64,000 nucleotides of DNA from Vitrella brassicaformis (lineage: Eukaryota > Sar > Vitrellaceae), in assembly GCA_001179505.1 (NCBI GenBank), contig CDMY01000520.1:215592-279591 (forward strand), written 5' to 3'. A program made the position numbers and the translations under genes. Of this stretch, positions 11,109-21,625 are shown piece by piece. The stretch's first letter is position 1. Each line of letters opens with the position of its first letter. The notes below the pieces were generated by a model. That model had not been told where the DNA came from. It made no database searches and saw only the letters and a program-made list of their open reading frames with translations.

Positions 11109-13899
11109 ATGTCGGACAGCCTTGCAGAGATGCCAAAGATGCTTCTTGTGTTCTCTGGTGCAGATGACTATTTAATGCCGCTGGTAAAGGAGATGGCCGC
11201 CAAGAAGACCGGGGCAGGGCAGGTGCTGACAGACATCCAAGAAGCCCGCAGACACCTGCGCCGGAGCCGACCCCCTTCGCCAGCAAAAAGCAGGTACGAA
11301 GGAGATCGAATGCGCCAGACAAGGATGCAGGGAACGAACAGCCCGTCTGCTGTCCGCCTGTCTGCCTGTCTGTCTGTCTGTCTGTCTGTTTGTGTGTCTG
11401 TCTGTCTGTGTCAGCGTTCCCGTGCCAGCTCAGCGCTCGGCCGCGTGGCAGCGGATGGAGGCTGACCTGACAAACAGCGCCCTTTTCACAGAAGGTCAGT
11501 TTGGACTTCGATGGCCACAAATTGTCCACGGGAACAACAGTGGTTCTCCTCTCTCCTTTCCTCAGGTTTCCTTCTCTGCTTGGTCGGAATCATCCAGATG
11601 GTCACCGACCGCAACACCAGCAGCAGCACCGGCGACACTGCCCACACTGAGCCGCGGACGAGCGGCAAATCGGCGTCAGCTGCGGCCACCGCCAGCAGCT
11701 ATGGAGCGAGATCGAGTGGGAGAGGGGCCACCACCACCACCACCACCACCTCACCATTCTCCGCAGCATTGGCAGGATTGGTGGACTTGGGCGCAAGATT
11801 GGCAGATTGGGGGATACGAATGGCACTGTCGACAAAGCTGTCGGTGCCGGCCGACCCACAAAGGGGGTGCAGTCTGCTGCGACAGGTGAGAGGATGTCAC
11901 GTGGGTGGTCGTCTCGCCACTGATGCCCCTTCTCCTTTTTGCTCAGGCGAGTGACGGTCTTAGCAACGACAGTCCGCACCGCCATTTGGGGGTTGGGCCG
12001 GTGGTCGCGCATTATGTTGAGAGCCGCAAATTGTGCAGAGATGAGGACGTGCTGGTCAGCTGGACGCACTCGTAGTCAGTCAAGACACATCCATTTGACC
12101 TGATGTCTGCTGCGTATATGTATATGGTTGCTGCAGGCAAGGCTCCCGCCGCTCATCAGAGCCTACCTCCGCTTTGACAACGCGTGAGTGGAGGGGCGCT
12201 CGATCATCACTCATCATAAAACCTTGTTGTCTGTATGCAGTGACCGCAAGCACGACTATCAACAGGCCGTCGACATCATGACCTCTGAAGTGCGCAGGTA
12301 CGCAGGAGCAAGTGGATGAATGCGGTGCTACTGCCTGCTGTCGCGTCTTCATTTTGGTGTCGTTCAGCGAGTCGATGTGGGCCGGTGCCAGCAGGGACCG
12401 AGGAGATCTGCTGCCACAGCTGAGGCGGTACAAGGCACGCCGTCTTGCATGGCCCTTCTTCGTGATGCGGCGATATGAGGACGTGCGGGCCATTGTCGGA
12501 CCAGGAAAGAGAGAATGAGAAAACCAGCAGGAACAGACTATACATACCTACGTTACATTATTTTTGTGTTGGTTGCAGCGTCCTTCCCGTCGCTAGCCGA
12601 TGCCGGAGAGGCGCCGCTCGCATACATCGCATCGTTGCTGGCCGGGCGTGTCGATGAGGCCATGCGGAGAGCCTACCTGCTGCATGTGGTCAGCCTTTCC
12701 GCCGGCAGTGTCGCTGTCTCTTCTCATCGTTTCTCCTTGCTGCGTTATCCCAGAAATCGGCGGAAAGCGAGTCAAGCGACACCAGCAGTCCGTGGGAGGC
12801 AGCCATGTTGAAGCGGCTTGGTCAAAAGCGCACGTAAGACCATCGGATGATAGACAACCAACACCTTCGTGCTGCTCAATTTGTGTGTGTGTGTGTGTGT
12901 GCATGCAGGCCTCGAGATGCAATGCTGGCATATATGCAAGTGTTATATCATCGCGATGCGTTGGAATTCATCAGCGAGGACAAGGATGTCGAGTTTCTGG
13001 CAGAGGTAAAGCGTTTTCCTGCAGGCAACCAAGCACTCACGTTCGTCTCTGATTAACCCTTTGTGTTTGTATCAGGCGGAGGAGTCACTGGCCGGATCAG
13101 AACACGTCAACCAGTGGGCCGTGGCGACACTGCTCGTAGGTCAGCTCGCCATGAAGCCGCTGCATATCTACCGACGCTTTGTCTGTTCGATCAGTGGCCG
13201 TGAGGGCCAACCGTTTCCAGACGACTGAGGCAGACGACTTCACCCGCCGACAACACAGAGCCTGTCAGGAGTACGCCCTCATTCGGATCTTGAGTCGGCA
13301 ACAGTCAATCGAGGTACAGGCACACACACACACACACACATAGAGAGAGAGAGAGCTCTGCGGCCGGCATACGTGTGCCTCTGAGTGTGTACGTGTGCTT
13401 CATGGCATCGTGTGTCTATGAATGTGTGTCTTCAGGTCGATTGGGTCGTCCCGCACGCATGGCGGTGCTTTGCCATCCACTACTATGCCTACTTCAAAGA
13501 CATCCGCCTTTGTCGACGCACACTGGGCGCCGCCAAGCAGTAATGTGGATGAAATGAATTAGCCAGTAGTCATGTATGCTCATCGATCAGTTTGTGTGAA
13601 GGGAGGCGGCTACAATCCGGTGTCCGAAGCTGCGGGCTCGGTTTGAAGACTGGATATCTGGGCGTGAGACAGATGTCATGTCTTCCCACACAATATCGAT
13701 GATACAGTTTTTGTGTTTCTTTGCAGTGGCGGCCAAAGTCGGCCAGCCCATCCTCCCACCCCGTCTGGCGCAGTCATCGTGGTGGGACAGGTTGTCCGAG
13801 TACATCGCCAAGTTCAACAACGAACTGCAGTTAGAGGCTGCATCCCTGGGCCTCGATGCCGCTGACGACCGGCTGGCATGCTTGTCGCTGAGAAACTGA
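11109..13899 (+). CDS. Unknown protein, about 570 aa, 15 exons
   Basis: Exons 11109-11293, 11415-11494, 11566-11885, 11947-12054, 12137-12183, 12241-12297, 12368-12504, 12579-12688, 12754-12833, 12909-13005, 13076-13135, 13221-13313, 13436-13539, 13602-13663 and 13727-13899 sum to 571 codons. Every phase matches, but the intron after 12504 would start with GA rather than GT (see findings). The N-terminal part is Ser/Thr/Ala-rich after a short hydrophobic stretch (FLLCLVGIIQMV). The C-terminal two thirds are basic and probably helical (ARLPPLIRAYLRFDNA, LRRYKARRLAWPFFVMRRYE, WVVPHAWRCFAIHYYAYFKD, WWDRLSEYIAKFNNELQLEA). I do not recognise a domain. A membrane-associated or organellar protein is possible; no function is claimed. 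Structure confidence is better than identity confidence. Confidence 0.7.
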
Positions 13900-15613
13900 G
13901 AGCCACCTGGCTGGACAGATCTAGACTGTATGTGTGTGTATGTGGTTGCCACTTAGCACTCAAATATTAATGACCCCACTGCCCTTGTATCATGCAGAAC
14001 GTTAACATGCACCGTGGGTCATAATTCTTAGCCGTACAAAGGTCACAAGGTCACAAAAATGCAGTACAAAGGTCACAAGGCTCACGAAAATTCGAGCAAT
14101 TCGATACGCTTGTCTCGCCCGGCCGATCCTTGCTGTGTCCAAGTGTGCGAGTGTCCTCGCAGCTCAGACATGTGTCCCGCGGCCTTAAACGATCCACACG
14201 CGTCACCCGTGACTTAGATCTCACCTGATAGGCACATATGCAGGTTGACTACGTGCCGAACATATTTGAGTGCTTTTTCCTGGTCCTTACCGAGTGGGGG
14301 TCGCGTAGGCTTTGATTCTCAATGAAAACGCAGTCATGTCTCTGGCAATCCCGTACTGATCCAGAGACATGATGGTCGCAATCGCTTGCTGTGTGGTTGG
14401 TGCTTGGGCACCTGGTGCGTGCGAGGTACATGTTGGTGGGGCGGCGACGGCTGCGATTGTTGGCGGCGCGGCTGGGGGAGGGCGTCACGTGGTTGCGTCT
14501 GCGGCGAGTCTCTCGATGCCCAAAGTCGTGCTCTATCGAGGTTTTTGTGCTGGTTGTACTGTTGTCCGTTGAGCCGCCTGCAGGTCAACGTTTCCTGCAC
14601 ACAAAGAAAGGAACGATTGATCTCTGGCAGCCACACACTCATGTCTGACACGTGTGTCATATGTGCGGCAAGAGACTCATCGTACTCGGTCGGCATTCGG
14701 CAGCAACGTGTCATCCTGACACACACAGCGACACATACACTGATGAAGGGAAATGTCTAGCAGAGGCATTCTACCTTTCATCGCCATCCGTTGGGTGTTT
14801 GGTGTTTGTTGCCAGTCGGTCGGTCGGTCGGTGAGTCCGTCCGTCCTCTGAAACACACATGCGAGGACACAAACATACAACAACAATCGACGCGTCAAAA
14901 GCCTGCTATGCTTGCGGTCTGCTTAATTGTTTACGAGATGGATGAAGGCAAAGAATGCGACTTGGACATGGCTGGCCAGTGGAGCCACGCGAAGAAAAAG
15001 ACACCCACCGCGACAAAGCAAGGAAGAACGGCCAGAGAAAGACAGCAGCCAACCGGATAAGTAAGTAAGAAAGGAAGAAAGGAAGAGACGAAGACAGGGA
15101 GGCGCTGACAGCAAGAGAGCCCCAGCAAGAAGAAGAGACAGACAAGAAGGCAGTTGTCTCCACGTACAACATCACTGGACCATCAGAGAAACAGGGACGC
15201 CACACACGAGAACGAGCGGCGATGCTGCCCACACACGTCGCTGCCTAACAGAGCAATGAGGCATATCAATGCGACACGTGGTCTTTGCTCGCCACTCACC
15301 TCGACAGCGGAGCAAGACAGCAGGCCACCAAAAAGGGAAAGTGCGAAGGAAACATAGAAAGAACGAGACACACATAGGGAGGCGAGCACTTGCAGCAAGA
15401 AAGCGATACCAAAACACAAGACAAACAGGTGCCTCCGGGAAACTAACGAGAAGAACACAGGGAGGTGGTGACAGTACGAAAAGCCCTAGGAAGGGAAAAA
15501 CAATCAAGCACAGAAAAACAAGAACGCCACACACGAGCGGGCGCGGCCACACACGGGTGGCCAAAAATAGCCCTTTGCTGCCCAACAAGTACCCCACAGC
15601 AAGAAGACCGTCC
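13900..15613. other. 1.7-kb gene-poor convergent region
   Basis: No convincing gene. The left part carries a 17-bp direct repeat (GTACAAAGGTCACAAGG at 14034-14050 and 14064-14080). The part from about 14930 to 15560 is strongly purine-rich on the + strand and contains the degenerate duplication listed separately. Long minus-strand frames here are hydrophobic only because they translate the pyrimidine-rich complement. Confidence 0.5.
15090..15555. repeat. Degenerate ~330-360 bp duplication in purine-rich DNA
   Basis: Matching landmarks recur in order. ACAGGGAGG with a following GGTGACAG/GCTGACAG occurs at 15094 and again at 15457. The block G(G/A)ACGCCACACACGAG occurs at 15195 and 15522. A third partial copy of the GGGAGGCGAGCA type lies near 15375. 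Offsets of 363 and 327 bp imply indels between copies. Confidence 0.55.
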
Positions 15614-16781
15614 TCATCGCTCCTCACTCACCCTTCGCCTCCCCGCATCGATTCTCTCCTCCCATCCATGCTGCGGTCGAGGGGCCGACACGCGCTCCTC
15701 CTGGCCGTTGGTTGGCGGCGGTGCAGGCCAACAGCAGCCCACTGATGTGCGAGGGTGCCCAAGCAGGCGGGGCGTGGAGGCTCCCGAAGCCGAGGGGCTG
15801 TCGAGTGGCGTGCTGGCATACAGCAGCGGTGATGAGGATGATGAGGACACGGGGGTCGAGGGAAGAGGTGGGGTGATAGTTGGCCATGGATCTCTCGTGA
15901 CACCGACCTCTGCAATTCACACACGTACGCACAAGCAGGGAGAGACACATGCAGTACTTGGATTGTGAGTCCTTACGCACCTTCAGAGCAATCCGAAGCC
16001 AGCTCCTCCACCTTTTTGCGGCCTACGTAGGTTCGCATCCGCTCTGACAGAAACGGCATAGCCACCCCCGCGCACGAACGTCGTCATTGCGCATCATCCG
16101 TGCATGCACACACGCACCTGTCATGAGTTTTGCGAGTCGATGCGCCTCTCCCTCATCAAGTTCCGGGTTCGAAGCCAGCCTCTCCTCTAAGCACATGCCA
16201 GCAAACGCCATGCACAAGGACTGCATGAGAGTCAATATGATGAGACGCTGCGTCTGGATACTTGCGCGCGTACCCAGCTTCTTTTGCTGCCGCTCCTCTC
16301 GCTCCACCCTCTCGTGCCGCTCGAGTTGGTCCTGAGAGGCCTGCGTCCGGATTATTGAAGGGGTCCCATGGCATCCCAGTACAAGGATGCACCAGCAGCT
16401 TCCCTTGGGGAATGATGATCTTCCCGGGGTATCTCCGTCTCAACTCATCGTCCGATAGGATGTCGGGGTTGATCGGGGCCCTTCCAGCCCCCGTGTCGGC
16501 AGCCGATGCAGACCACGGTCAAAACGCCACTCGGATGACGCTGGGGTTGCTGGCAGGTCGCTTGCCGGTTGTTGAGCTGCTGATGAGGACTGAAGGGCGG
16601 CATTCGTCGCCAGATGTCCCCCGCTCTCTTCTTTTTCCATCAGTGACAACATAATGGTACCGAAACCACCGTGCGCGAAACTCTTAAATTCCTCTATCCT
16701 ACTGTCCGGAGTCTCACCTGAAGCCCCCACAGGCCCCCATTCCGAGCTCGCAGATCCTGCATACATGGCGCACAGGAACAT
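15614..16781 (-). CDS. Unknown protein, paralogue of the gene at 18222-19157 (about 274 aa; 5' part uncertain)
   Basis: The 3' exons 16186-16118, 16043-15981 and 15909-15614 are firm. The first encodes EERLASNPELDEGEAHRLAKLMT, nearly identical to the neighbour's EERLASKPELAEGQAQPLAKLMT, with the same intron position and exon length (69 bp). Upstream, a continuous reading is broken twice relative to the paralogue. Exons 16781-16531, 16480-16393 and 16331-16274 restore one frame if introns 16481-16530 (50 bp) and 16332-16392 (61 bp) are removed; both have GT-AG ends and correct phases. Total is then 275 codons. The removed segments are homologous to coding sequence in this family, so this is either a decayed copy or one whose lesions became introns. 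The C-terminus is Ser/Pro/Arg-rich. No known domain; no function claimed. Confidence 0.5.
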
Positions 16782-17086
16782 ACGTGCATTCGCGAGATCA
16801 TCATCATTCATTGATCCCCACACATCATCATTCATCCATCCATCCAAGGACACAGACAACCAACACGTACGCCTCGTCGGTTGTCTGTGTCTATCGTCAA
16901 GATGAATTCTCAATCAGTCAGTGTCGGCACGCAGTGGGCAGAGCTACACAGAAAGACACAGAGAGAGAGCTGGTATGGTGTGTGTCGTGTGTGTCTCGTG
17001 TCAGTCTGGCAGGCGACTGAGACACAACTGCCTCTCTCTCTCTTGCTGCTGCCTGGCATGCCTGACTATCCATTGTGTCATGTGGT

Positions 17087-17308
17087 CTACTGCGGTGTGT
17101 CCATGATGCTATCCTGCCTCTCTTCCTCGCTGTCGGTGTCCTTGCTGCTGTCGCTTGTCTGTCGGTGGTTGGCCATGCGTGGGCGCTTGTTGCTCGGGCG
17201 GGGCATCACCACCAAAGTGACATACACAGACAGACGGACAGACAGACAGGGGTTAGCTTGTGTGGTGTCTTTCGCCTGTTGGTCGTCGAAAGAGTTTGAT
17301 GCCCTCAT
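17087..17308 (-). CDS. Short hydrophilic ORF, doubtful
   Basis: A 73-codon frame from an ATG at 17308 to a stop at 17087. The last 40 residues are charged (KRPRMANHRQTSDSSKDTDS then EEERQDSIMD) and look like a real C-terminus, but the middle translates a TCTG repeat and no AG acceptor precedes the good part. It begins 4 bp beyond the stop of the next gene on the same strand. It may be an unrecognised last exon of that gene or chance. Confidence 0.25.
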   Translation of the reverse strand: MRASNSFDDQQAKDTTQANPCLSVRLSVYVTLVVMPRPSNKRPRMANHRQTSDSSKDTDSEEERQDSIMDTPQ

Positions 17309-17311
17309 CGA

Positions 17312-18165
17312 TTAATGAGTCCTGGTCTTGCTGTGCATCATCTGATGGGTGGCTGGTGCTGTGGGGCCCTGTGGCTGTTGCCGTTTCTCCGCCGACAGTG
17401 TCAGCCGGCTCTCCTCAGCAGCACTCAATATCACAACCTACACGAGCACACACGACACACATCAGACACATGCCTTTCGCCTCCCTCTGTCTGTCTGTCT
17501 GTCTGTCTGTCTGACTGTCTATCAGTCTGTGTGTCTATGTGTCTCGACCAGTCCGAGAGGCCGCGGCGTCCACCGTATCTTCTCGATCAGGTCGACGTAG
17601 AGCGCCGGCAGCTGTTTGTCTCGCCAGTCGCCGCCACCGGTGCACATGCCGCCATTTGTCTCGCCGTCCCTGCGGCCCAGCAGACGAACCGGCACTGAAG
17701 ACGGCGACAAAATGTCATCCGTGACAGAGACACACAGAGAGACACACACGTGAAGAAAGAGATGTCTCTGTCTGCCTCGTCTGTGTCTCTCCGTTCCTTC
17801 GCTCTGTCTGTCTGTCTGTCTGTCTGTCTGCCCTGTACCTGCACCACACAGTGCGTAGACGCACCTTGAAATGCACCACATGCGACACCGAGGGGGCCTT
17901 CTGTGGTGCAGGTGTGGGCGATAGATCTGCCACCGCCTCGCTGAATGTGCGGCTGCATAAATGTTTGAGTGAATGTGTGAACGGCGAATAAGTCCATAGA
18001 GATACAGACAGAGAGTCTGACGAACGAGTGCGACCACCGGCACACACTCACAGCAGCACGCAGGTAGCCGGTAGCCCGTGTCCATGTGTATATCTGATAT
18101 ACAGCAGGCTGCACAAATGAAGGCTGGAAGCAGTCGCCGCCCCAAAAAAGCTGCGGCACTACCAT
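17312..18165 (-). CDS. Unknown small protein, 153 aa
   Basis: Exons 18165-18052, 17940-17865, 17694-17549 and 17437-17312 sum to 154 codons with matching phases. Recognisable stretches are YQIYTWTRATGYLRAA, GPLGVACGAFQVPVRLLGRR, LPALYVDLIEKIRWTPRPLG and a hydrophilic Gln/Thr-rich tail. The N-terminus (MVVPQLFWGGDCFQPSF) is not a clear signal or targeting peptide. I do not recognise the family. It sits between the two paralogous genes on the same strand but shows no similarity to them, so it was either present before their duplication or inserted later. Introns carry CAGA/TCTG runs. Confidence 0.6.
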
Positions 18166-18221
18166 AAGTCATCCAATCAGTCATACTCACACCCGAATAC
18201 ATCAAGTCCCAAAGGTCAGCT

Positions 18222-19157
18222 CTACACACCGTTCTCGCCTTCCTCTCCCTCCTCAGAGACTCCCCACGAATTCAGGATGAGATCCTCTGCCATCTGGCTG
18301 ACCTCGGCATAGAACGCTCCCAATCGTGCACGAATCCGTTCCTCATTGATTCGTGCACGCTCCGCCTCGTCCCTTCTAACGGGTGAGGGCGGGAGACGAT
18401 CATATTCAAACTCGCTGCCGGTGTCGGGGTTGATCACGGCCCTCTCAGCCCCTTCTCGACGTCTCGGCAGCCCATGCAGACCATGGTCAAAAGGCCACTT
18501 AGATGAGTCAGACGCTGGCGCCATGGAACGGGGCGGGGACGGGAGCTGCAGAGGGGTTGGCCGCAAGTCGGTTGCTGGTATCGGTTGTTGAGTGGCTGGC
18601 GCAGACAGGGGGCGAAGAGACAGCTCTTGGGGGGCATGTGTAGGCGGCTCATCCTCCGCCGGTGGCTTCGTCGGGTCGGACGACTCATCGTCCCAGTCGG
18701 CTCTGCGGCCAATGACATCTGGAAACATACACAAATACACGCATGTCTCCTTCATAACGTCATGAAAACGATTCAAGAGCCACACCAGTCATGAGTTTTG
18801 CGAGTGGCTGCGCCTGTCCCTCAGCAAGCTCCGGCTTCGAAGCCAGCCTCTCCTCTACGCAGACGACAAGACATACAGTGCAAGGACTGCATGGGATGCC
18901 GCGTGTGGATCCATGCATGCATTCGTACCCAGCTTCTTTTGCTGCCTCCTTTCTCGGCGAAATTCTCGCTCCGCCCTTTGCCGGTTGACTTGCTCCTCAG
19001 GAGCGGTCCGATGCTTCGAACCGTCGAGGGGGCCCCAGAGCGTCCCAGTCACAGGATGGTGCAGTAGCTGCCGAGGTGGATGCTCGGCAGGAAGGGAGTG
19101 GGAGTCGCGTTTGTAAGGCTCCACTGGCAGCCGTCCAGTCTCTTGTCGTTCCGTCAT
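18222..19157 (-). CDS. Unknown protein, family shared with the gene at 15614-16781, 264 aa
   Basis: Three exons, 19157-18929, 18854-18786 and 18718-18222, sum to 265 codons from ATG to TAG. Exon 1 contains QLLHHPVTGTLWGPLDG and a charged helix ending ERRQQKKL. Exon 2 is EERLASKPELAEG with AQPLAKLMT. Exon 3 is disordered, then has SKWPFDHGLHGLPRR, AVINPDTGSEFEYD and an acidic end. The PxTG motif appears in both the HHPVTG and INPDTG segments and in the paralogue (VHPCTG), so it may mark an internal repeat. No known domain was recognised. Its start lies 112 bp from the start of the divergent + strand gene. Function unknown. Confidence 0.65.
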
Positions 19158-19269
19158 CCCGAATAGACACGTGCGAAGCTTTTTCCGCGAACAGCTGTGA
19201 GACGCGAGGACCCCCAAAGCCCCCTCCAGCTCGAGCGCGCAAGGCTGAACGCGCCCTCTGGGGAAGCAA
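19158..19269. promoter_or_regulatory. Compact bidirectional promoter, 112 bp
   Basis: The start codons of two divergent genes (19157 leftward, 19270 rightward) leave only 112 bp for both promoters and 5' UTRs. No core element was recognised. Confidence 0.4.
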
Positions 19270-20523
19270 ATGGGTAACATGGTGGTCGTTCGCAGCCGGC
19301 AGGATGGCTCTCCGGTGTTGAACAACCAATATATCGATTTCATACACGCCCTCGGCAGAGATGCGCTCCACACTCTTCCCGACGTCGGCAGCCTCAGATC
19401 TACGGCCAACTTCCTCGCGCAAGTCGACTTCTCGGCTGCCGTCCTGCGCAATCGCCTGGGCCGCTGCCTGGCGGCCAAGGGACTGCACACCATCATCGCC
19501 TTCGACGCTCAGCTGGAGAGCCCTCTGCTGCTCAAGGCCATCTGGCTGGTGGACACGCAGCAGTGGACCGAGGTGGTCAGCGCGCTGAAGTTGGCGGTGC
19601 AGCTGGGCCGCTGCCACCTACCGGTCACCATCGCAGGGCAGGATCTACAAAGACACACCACCAAACAGGTGAATAGGACACAGGAGAACTGCGCAAGGAG
19701 CAATGGGTGAAGGTGTGTGTTTGTTGGTGCAGGCGTATCTGGCTGAGCCCCGTGTGGTTGCTTTCTGGAAGATGATCGGCAGACACGTCGAGTTCGGTGG
19801 AGACCTGGGTCGTTTTGAGCTGTTTGATGCGCCCGGAAGCCGCATGCATGCCATCAAGGACGAGCCGGGATACGAGCTGACTCTCCACCCCACCCTCCCA
19901 GGCGGCCACCCATTTCAGGCGCACGTCCACAACGACAACCCGCCCATCGAGCACCGCATCGGCTTCACCACAGAGGGCGGCGGATGGGTGGCAGGCGGAG
20001 CGCGCGTCGAGGCCTCGGCCTTGTCATTCATCATGAACAAGATCCTCGACCCATCGAGAGAGGGCCTCGCGCAGTCGACCGACGCATGGGTGGACCGGTC
20101 AGTCATCTGATCCATGGACGTGACGTTGGTACACATCCATCCCATTCTTCCCGCTGTGAGTGCGGATGTGTGTGTGCACAGGCGTGTTAATGGTAATCGG
20201 CTGGGCAACATGCTCGCGGTCTCGGTGCACAACCCACCCGAAAACGCCTACGCTGTGACGGCCTACACGCAAGAAGCCGCTGGGGCATACTCAGAAGTAC
20301 GCGACCTCCTCATCACGGCGCTCGACAGCCCCATTGTGGCCTACGTCGAATTGGTCTCGCTCAACCCCCTGCTCCCAATGGGTGCGGTGCAACACGGGAA
20401 ACGACAAACAAGAGACTTTAAGGATGGGCTTTGCTGAATTGATGCTATCCGATGGTTTCGTGTGCAGTACAGGTGAGGGTCAGGACAAACGAGGCGGACG
20501 CCACGGCCCAGGACGCCCAGTAG
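19270..20523 (+). CDS. Unknown protein, 339 aa
   Basis: Exons 19270-19668, 19733-20097, 20182-20381 and 20468-20523 sum to 340 codons. The start MGNMVVVRS has Gly at position 2, but the rest is a weak N-myristoylation signal. Globular, well-conserved-looking segments include VGSLRSTANFLAQVDFSAAV, VAFWKMIGRHVEFGGDLGRF, HPFQAHVHNDNPPIEHRIGF and LSFIMNKILDPSREG. There is no signal peptide, transmembrane segment or coiled coil. I do not recognise the fold. The very short last exon (56 bp) follows a good AG and gives a charged C-terminus, which supports the model. Confidence 0.7.
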
Positions 20524-21186
20524 AGGCGCACGCACGACCGACGGTGGATCACTGCTTAAGGTGAGTTTGGTGGCGGCCTTTTTGTGCACCGCTAATATGC
20601 CTGTGACTGCCATCTGCGTGTGTGTGTGTGTCACTTTATGTGTGAAGGTGTAGCTGGCAATGGTGCGAAACCAATTGGGCAATCTGCAGTTAATGAGTAT
20701 CACTGATTGGTCGGCTGGCCGGAGGATGGTTATCAGAAGCACGGACTCAAACTGTCACGGCAGATATAATGAGAAGCAGCCGCTCTGTCACCGGCAGCCT
20801 GCGTCCGCATGTGAAGATGGATTACATGGCCTTTTTTTCGATAGACCGTTTTGTGTGTCCGCCCAGGAAGCCGACCGTGTTTGCACCAATGTCGCGGTGC
20901 GTGTGACTGACTCGTTTATGTGACGCTCATGATGCTGCTTTATGCTCATCGAATGAGGTCTCTCACACACGCAGAGAGTCAGTCACTGCAGCTAGTATGG
21001 CACACACACTCTACAGACCACGAAAAAGCTCTTCTTCAAAACGGCAGTAGGCAGACACAAGCACACAGTGCACTCCCGCCCTCATCCATCATCCCATCAG
21101 AACGAATCCCCAGCAGCCTGCAGGAACAAAGCACGCACCCACACACACACCCCCGGCAAGTGACCGCGAGCATCAGCTGCCTGCGG
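20524..21186. other. Convergent intergenic region, no gene seen
   Basis: Between two converging stop codons. Contains GT/CA runs and no frame with supporting splice sites. Confidence 0.45.
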
Positions 21187-21462
21187 TCAGTCATCCTCCC
21201 TCACTTTGCTCACCCCCGGGATGCCTTTGGCGATTGCCTTGCGGCCGTGGAAGACGTCTTTGACGATGGTCGGGTCGGCTTGGGGCGGGAACTCGATGGG
21301 TTTGTAGTACTCCCTGAAGAAGTTGAGCATTTCTGACGAGGCGCCGAAGTAGACCATCAGCGACGGCATCATGAACATCGTCATGGCGTACGCAAACAGG
21401 ATCTTTTGCTGCAGCTTCCGGTAGGGACCGGGTTTGGACATGCCCGAGTCGAAGACCGGCAT
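21187..21462 (-). CDS. Small single-pass membrane protein, 91 aa, unknown
   Basis: Intronless frame from ATG at 21462 to TGA at 21187. Layout: short N-terminus (MPVFDSGMSKPGPYRKLQQ), one hydrophobic helix (KILFAYAMTMFMMPSLMVYF, about residues 20-40), then a soluble tail with EYYKPIEFPPQADPTIVKDV and a charged C-terminus. Size and layout are like accessory subunits of mitochondrial inner-membrane complexes in alveolates, but this is inference and I cannot name a subunit. Its start is 163 bp from the divergent aminotransferase start. The absence of introns in an intron-rich neighbourhood is typical for such short genes. Confidence 0.7.
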   Translation of the reverse strand: MPVFDSGMSKPGPYRKLQQKILFAYAMTMFMMPSLMVYFGASSEMLNFFREYYKPIEFPPQADPTIVKDVFHGRKAIAKGIPGVSKVREDD

Positions 21463-21625
21463 CTTCGCGACAGATGTAACAGACAGATGGAGGATGCAGC
21501 CGCTCGACCACCCTTCTCGTGTGCGAGTCGCAAAAGGGTCTAATTAGGACATTGCGTGAAACTGCTCGCCGAAGGGTTTAGCTCGCGGTGCCGGAGACGG
21601 AGTTTTGGGCTGTGACTGGCAGGGC

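Noticed and set aside
14906-15627. Long hydrophobic minus-strand frames (up to 151 codons)
   Set aside because: They translate the pyrimidine-rich complement of the purine-rich tract, so Leu/Ser/Phe/Cys richness is a composition artefact; no splice or start context supports them.
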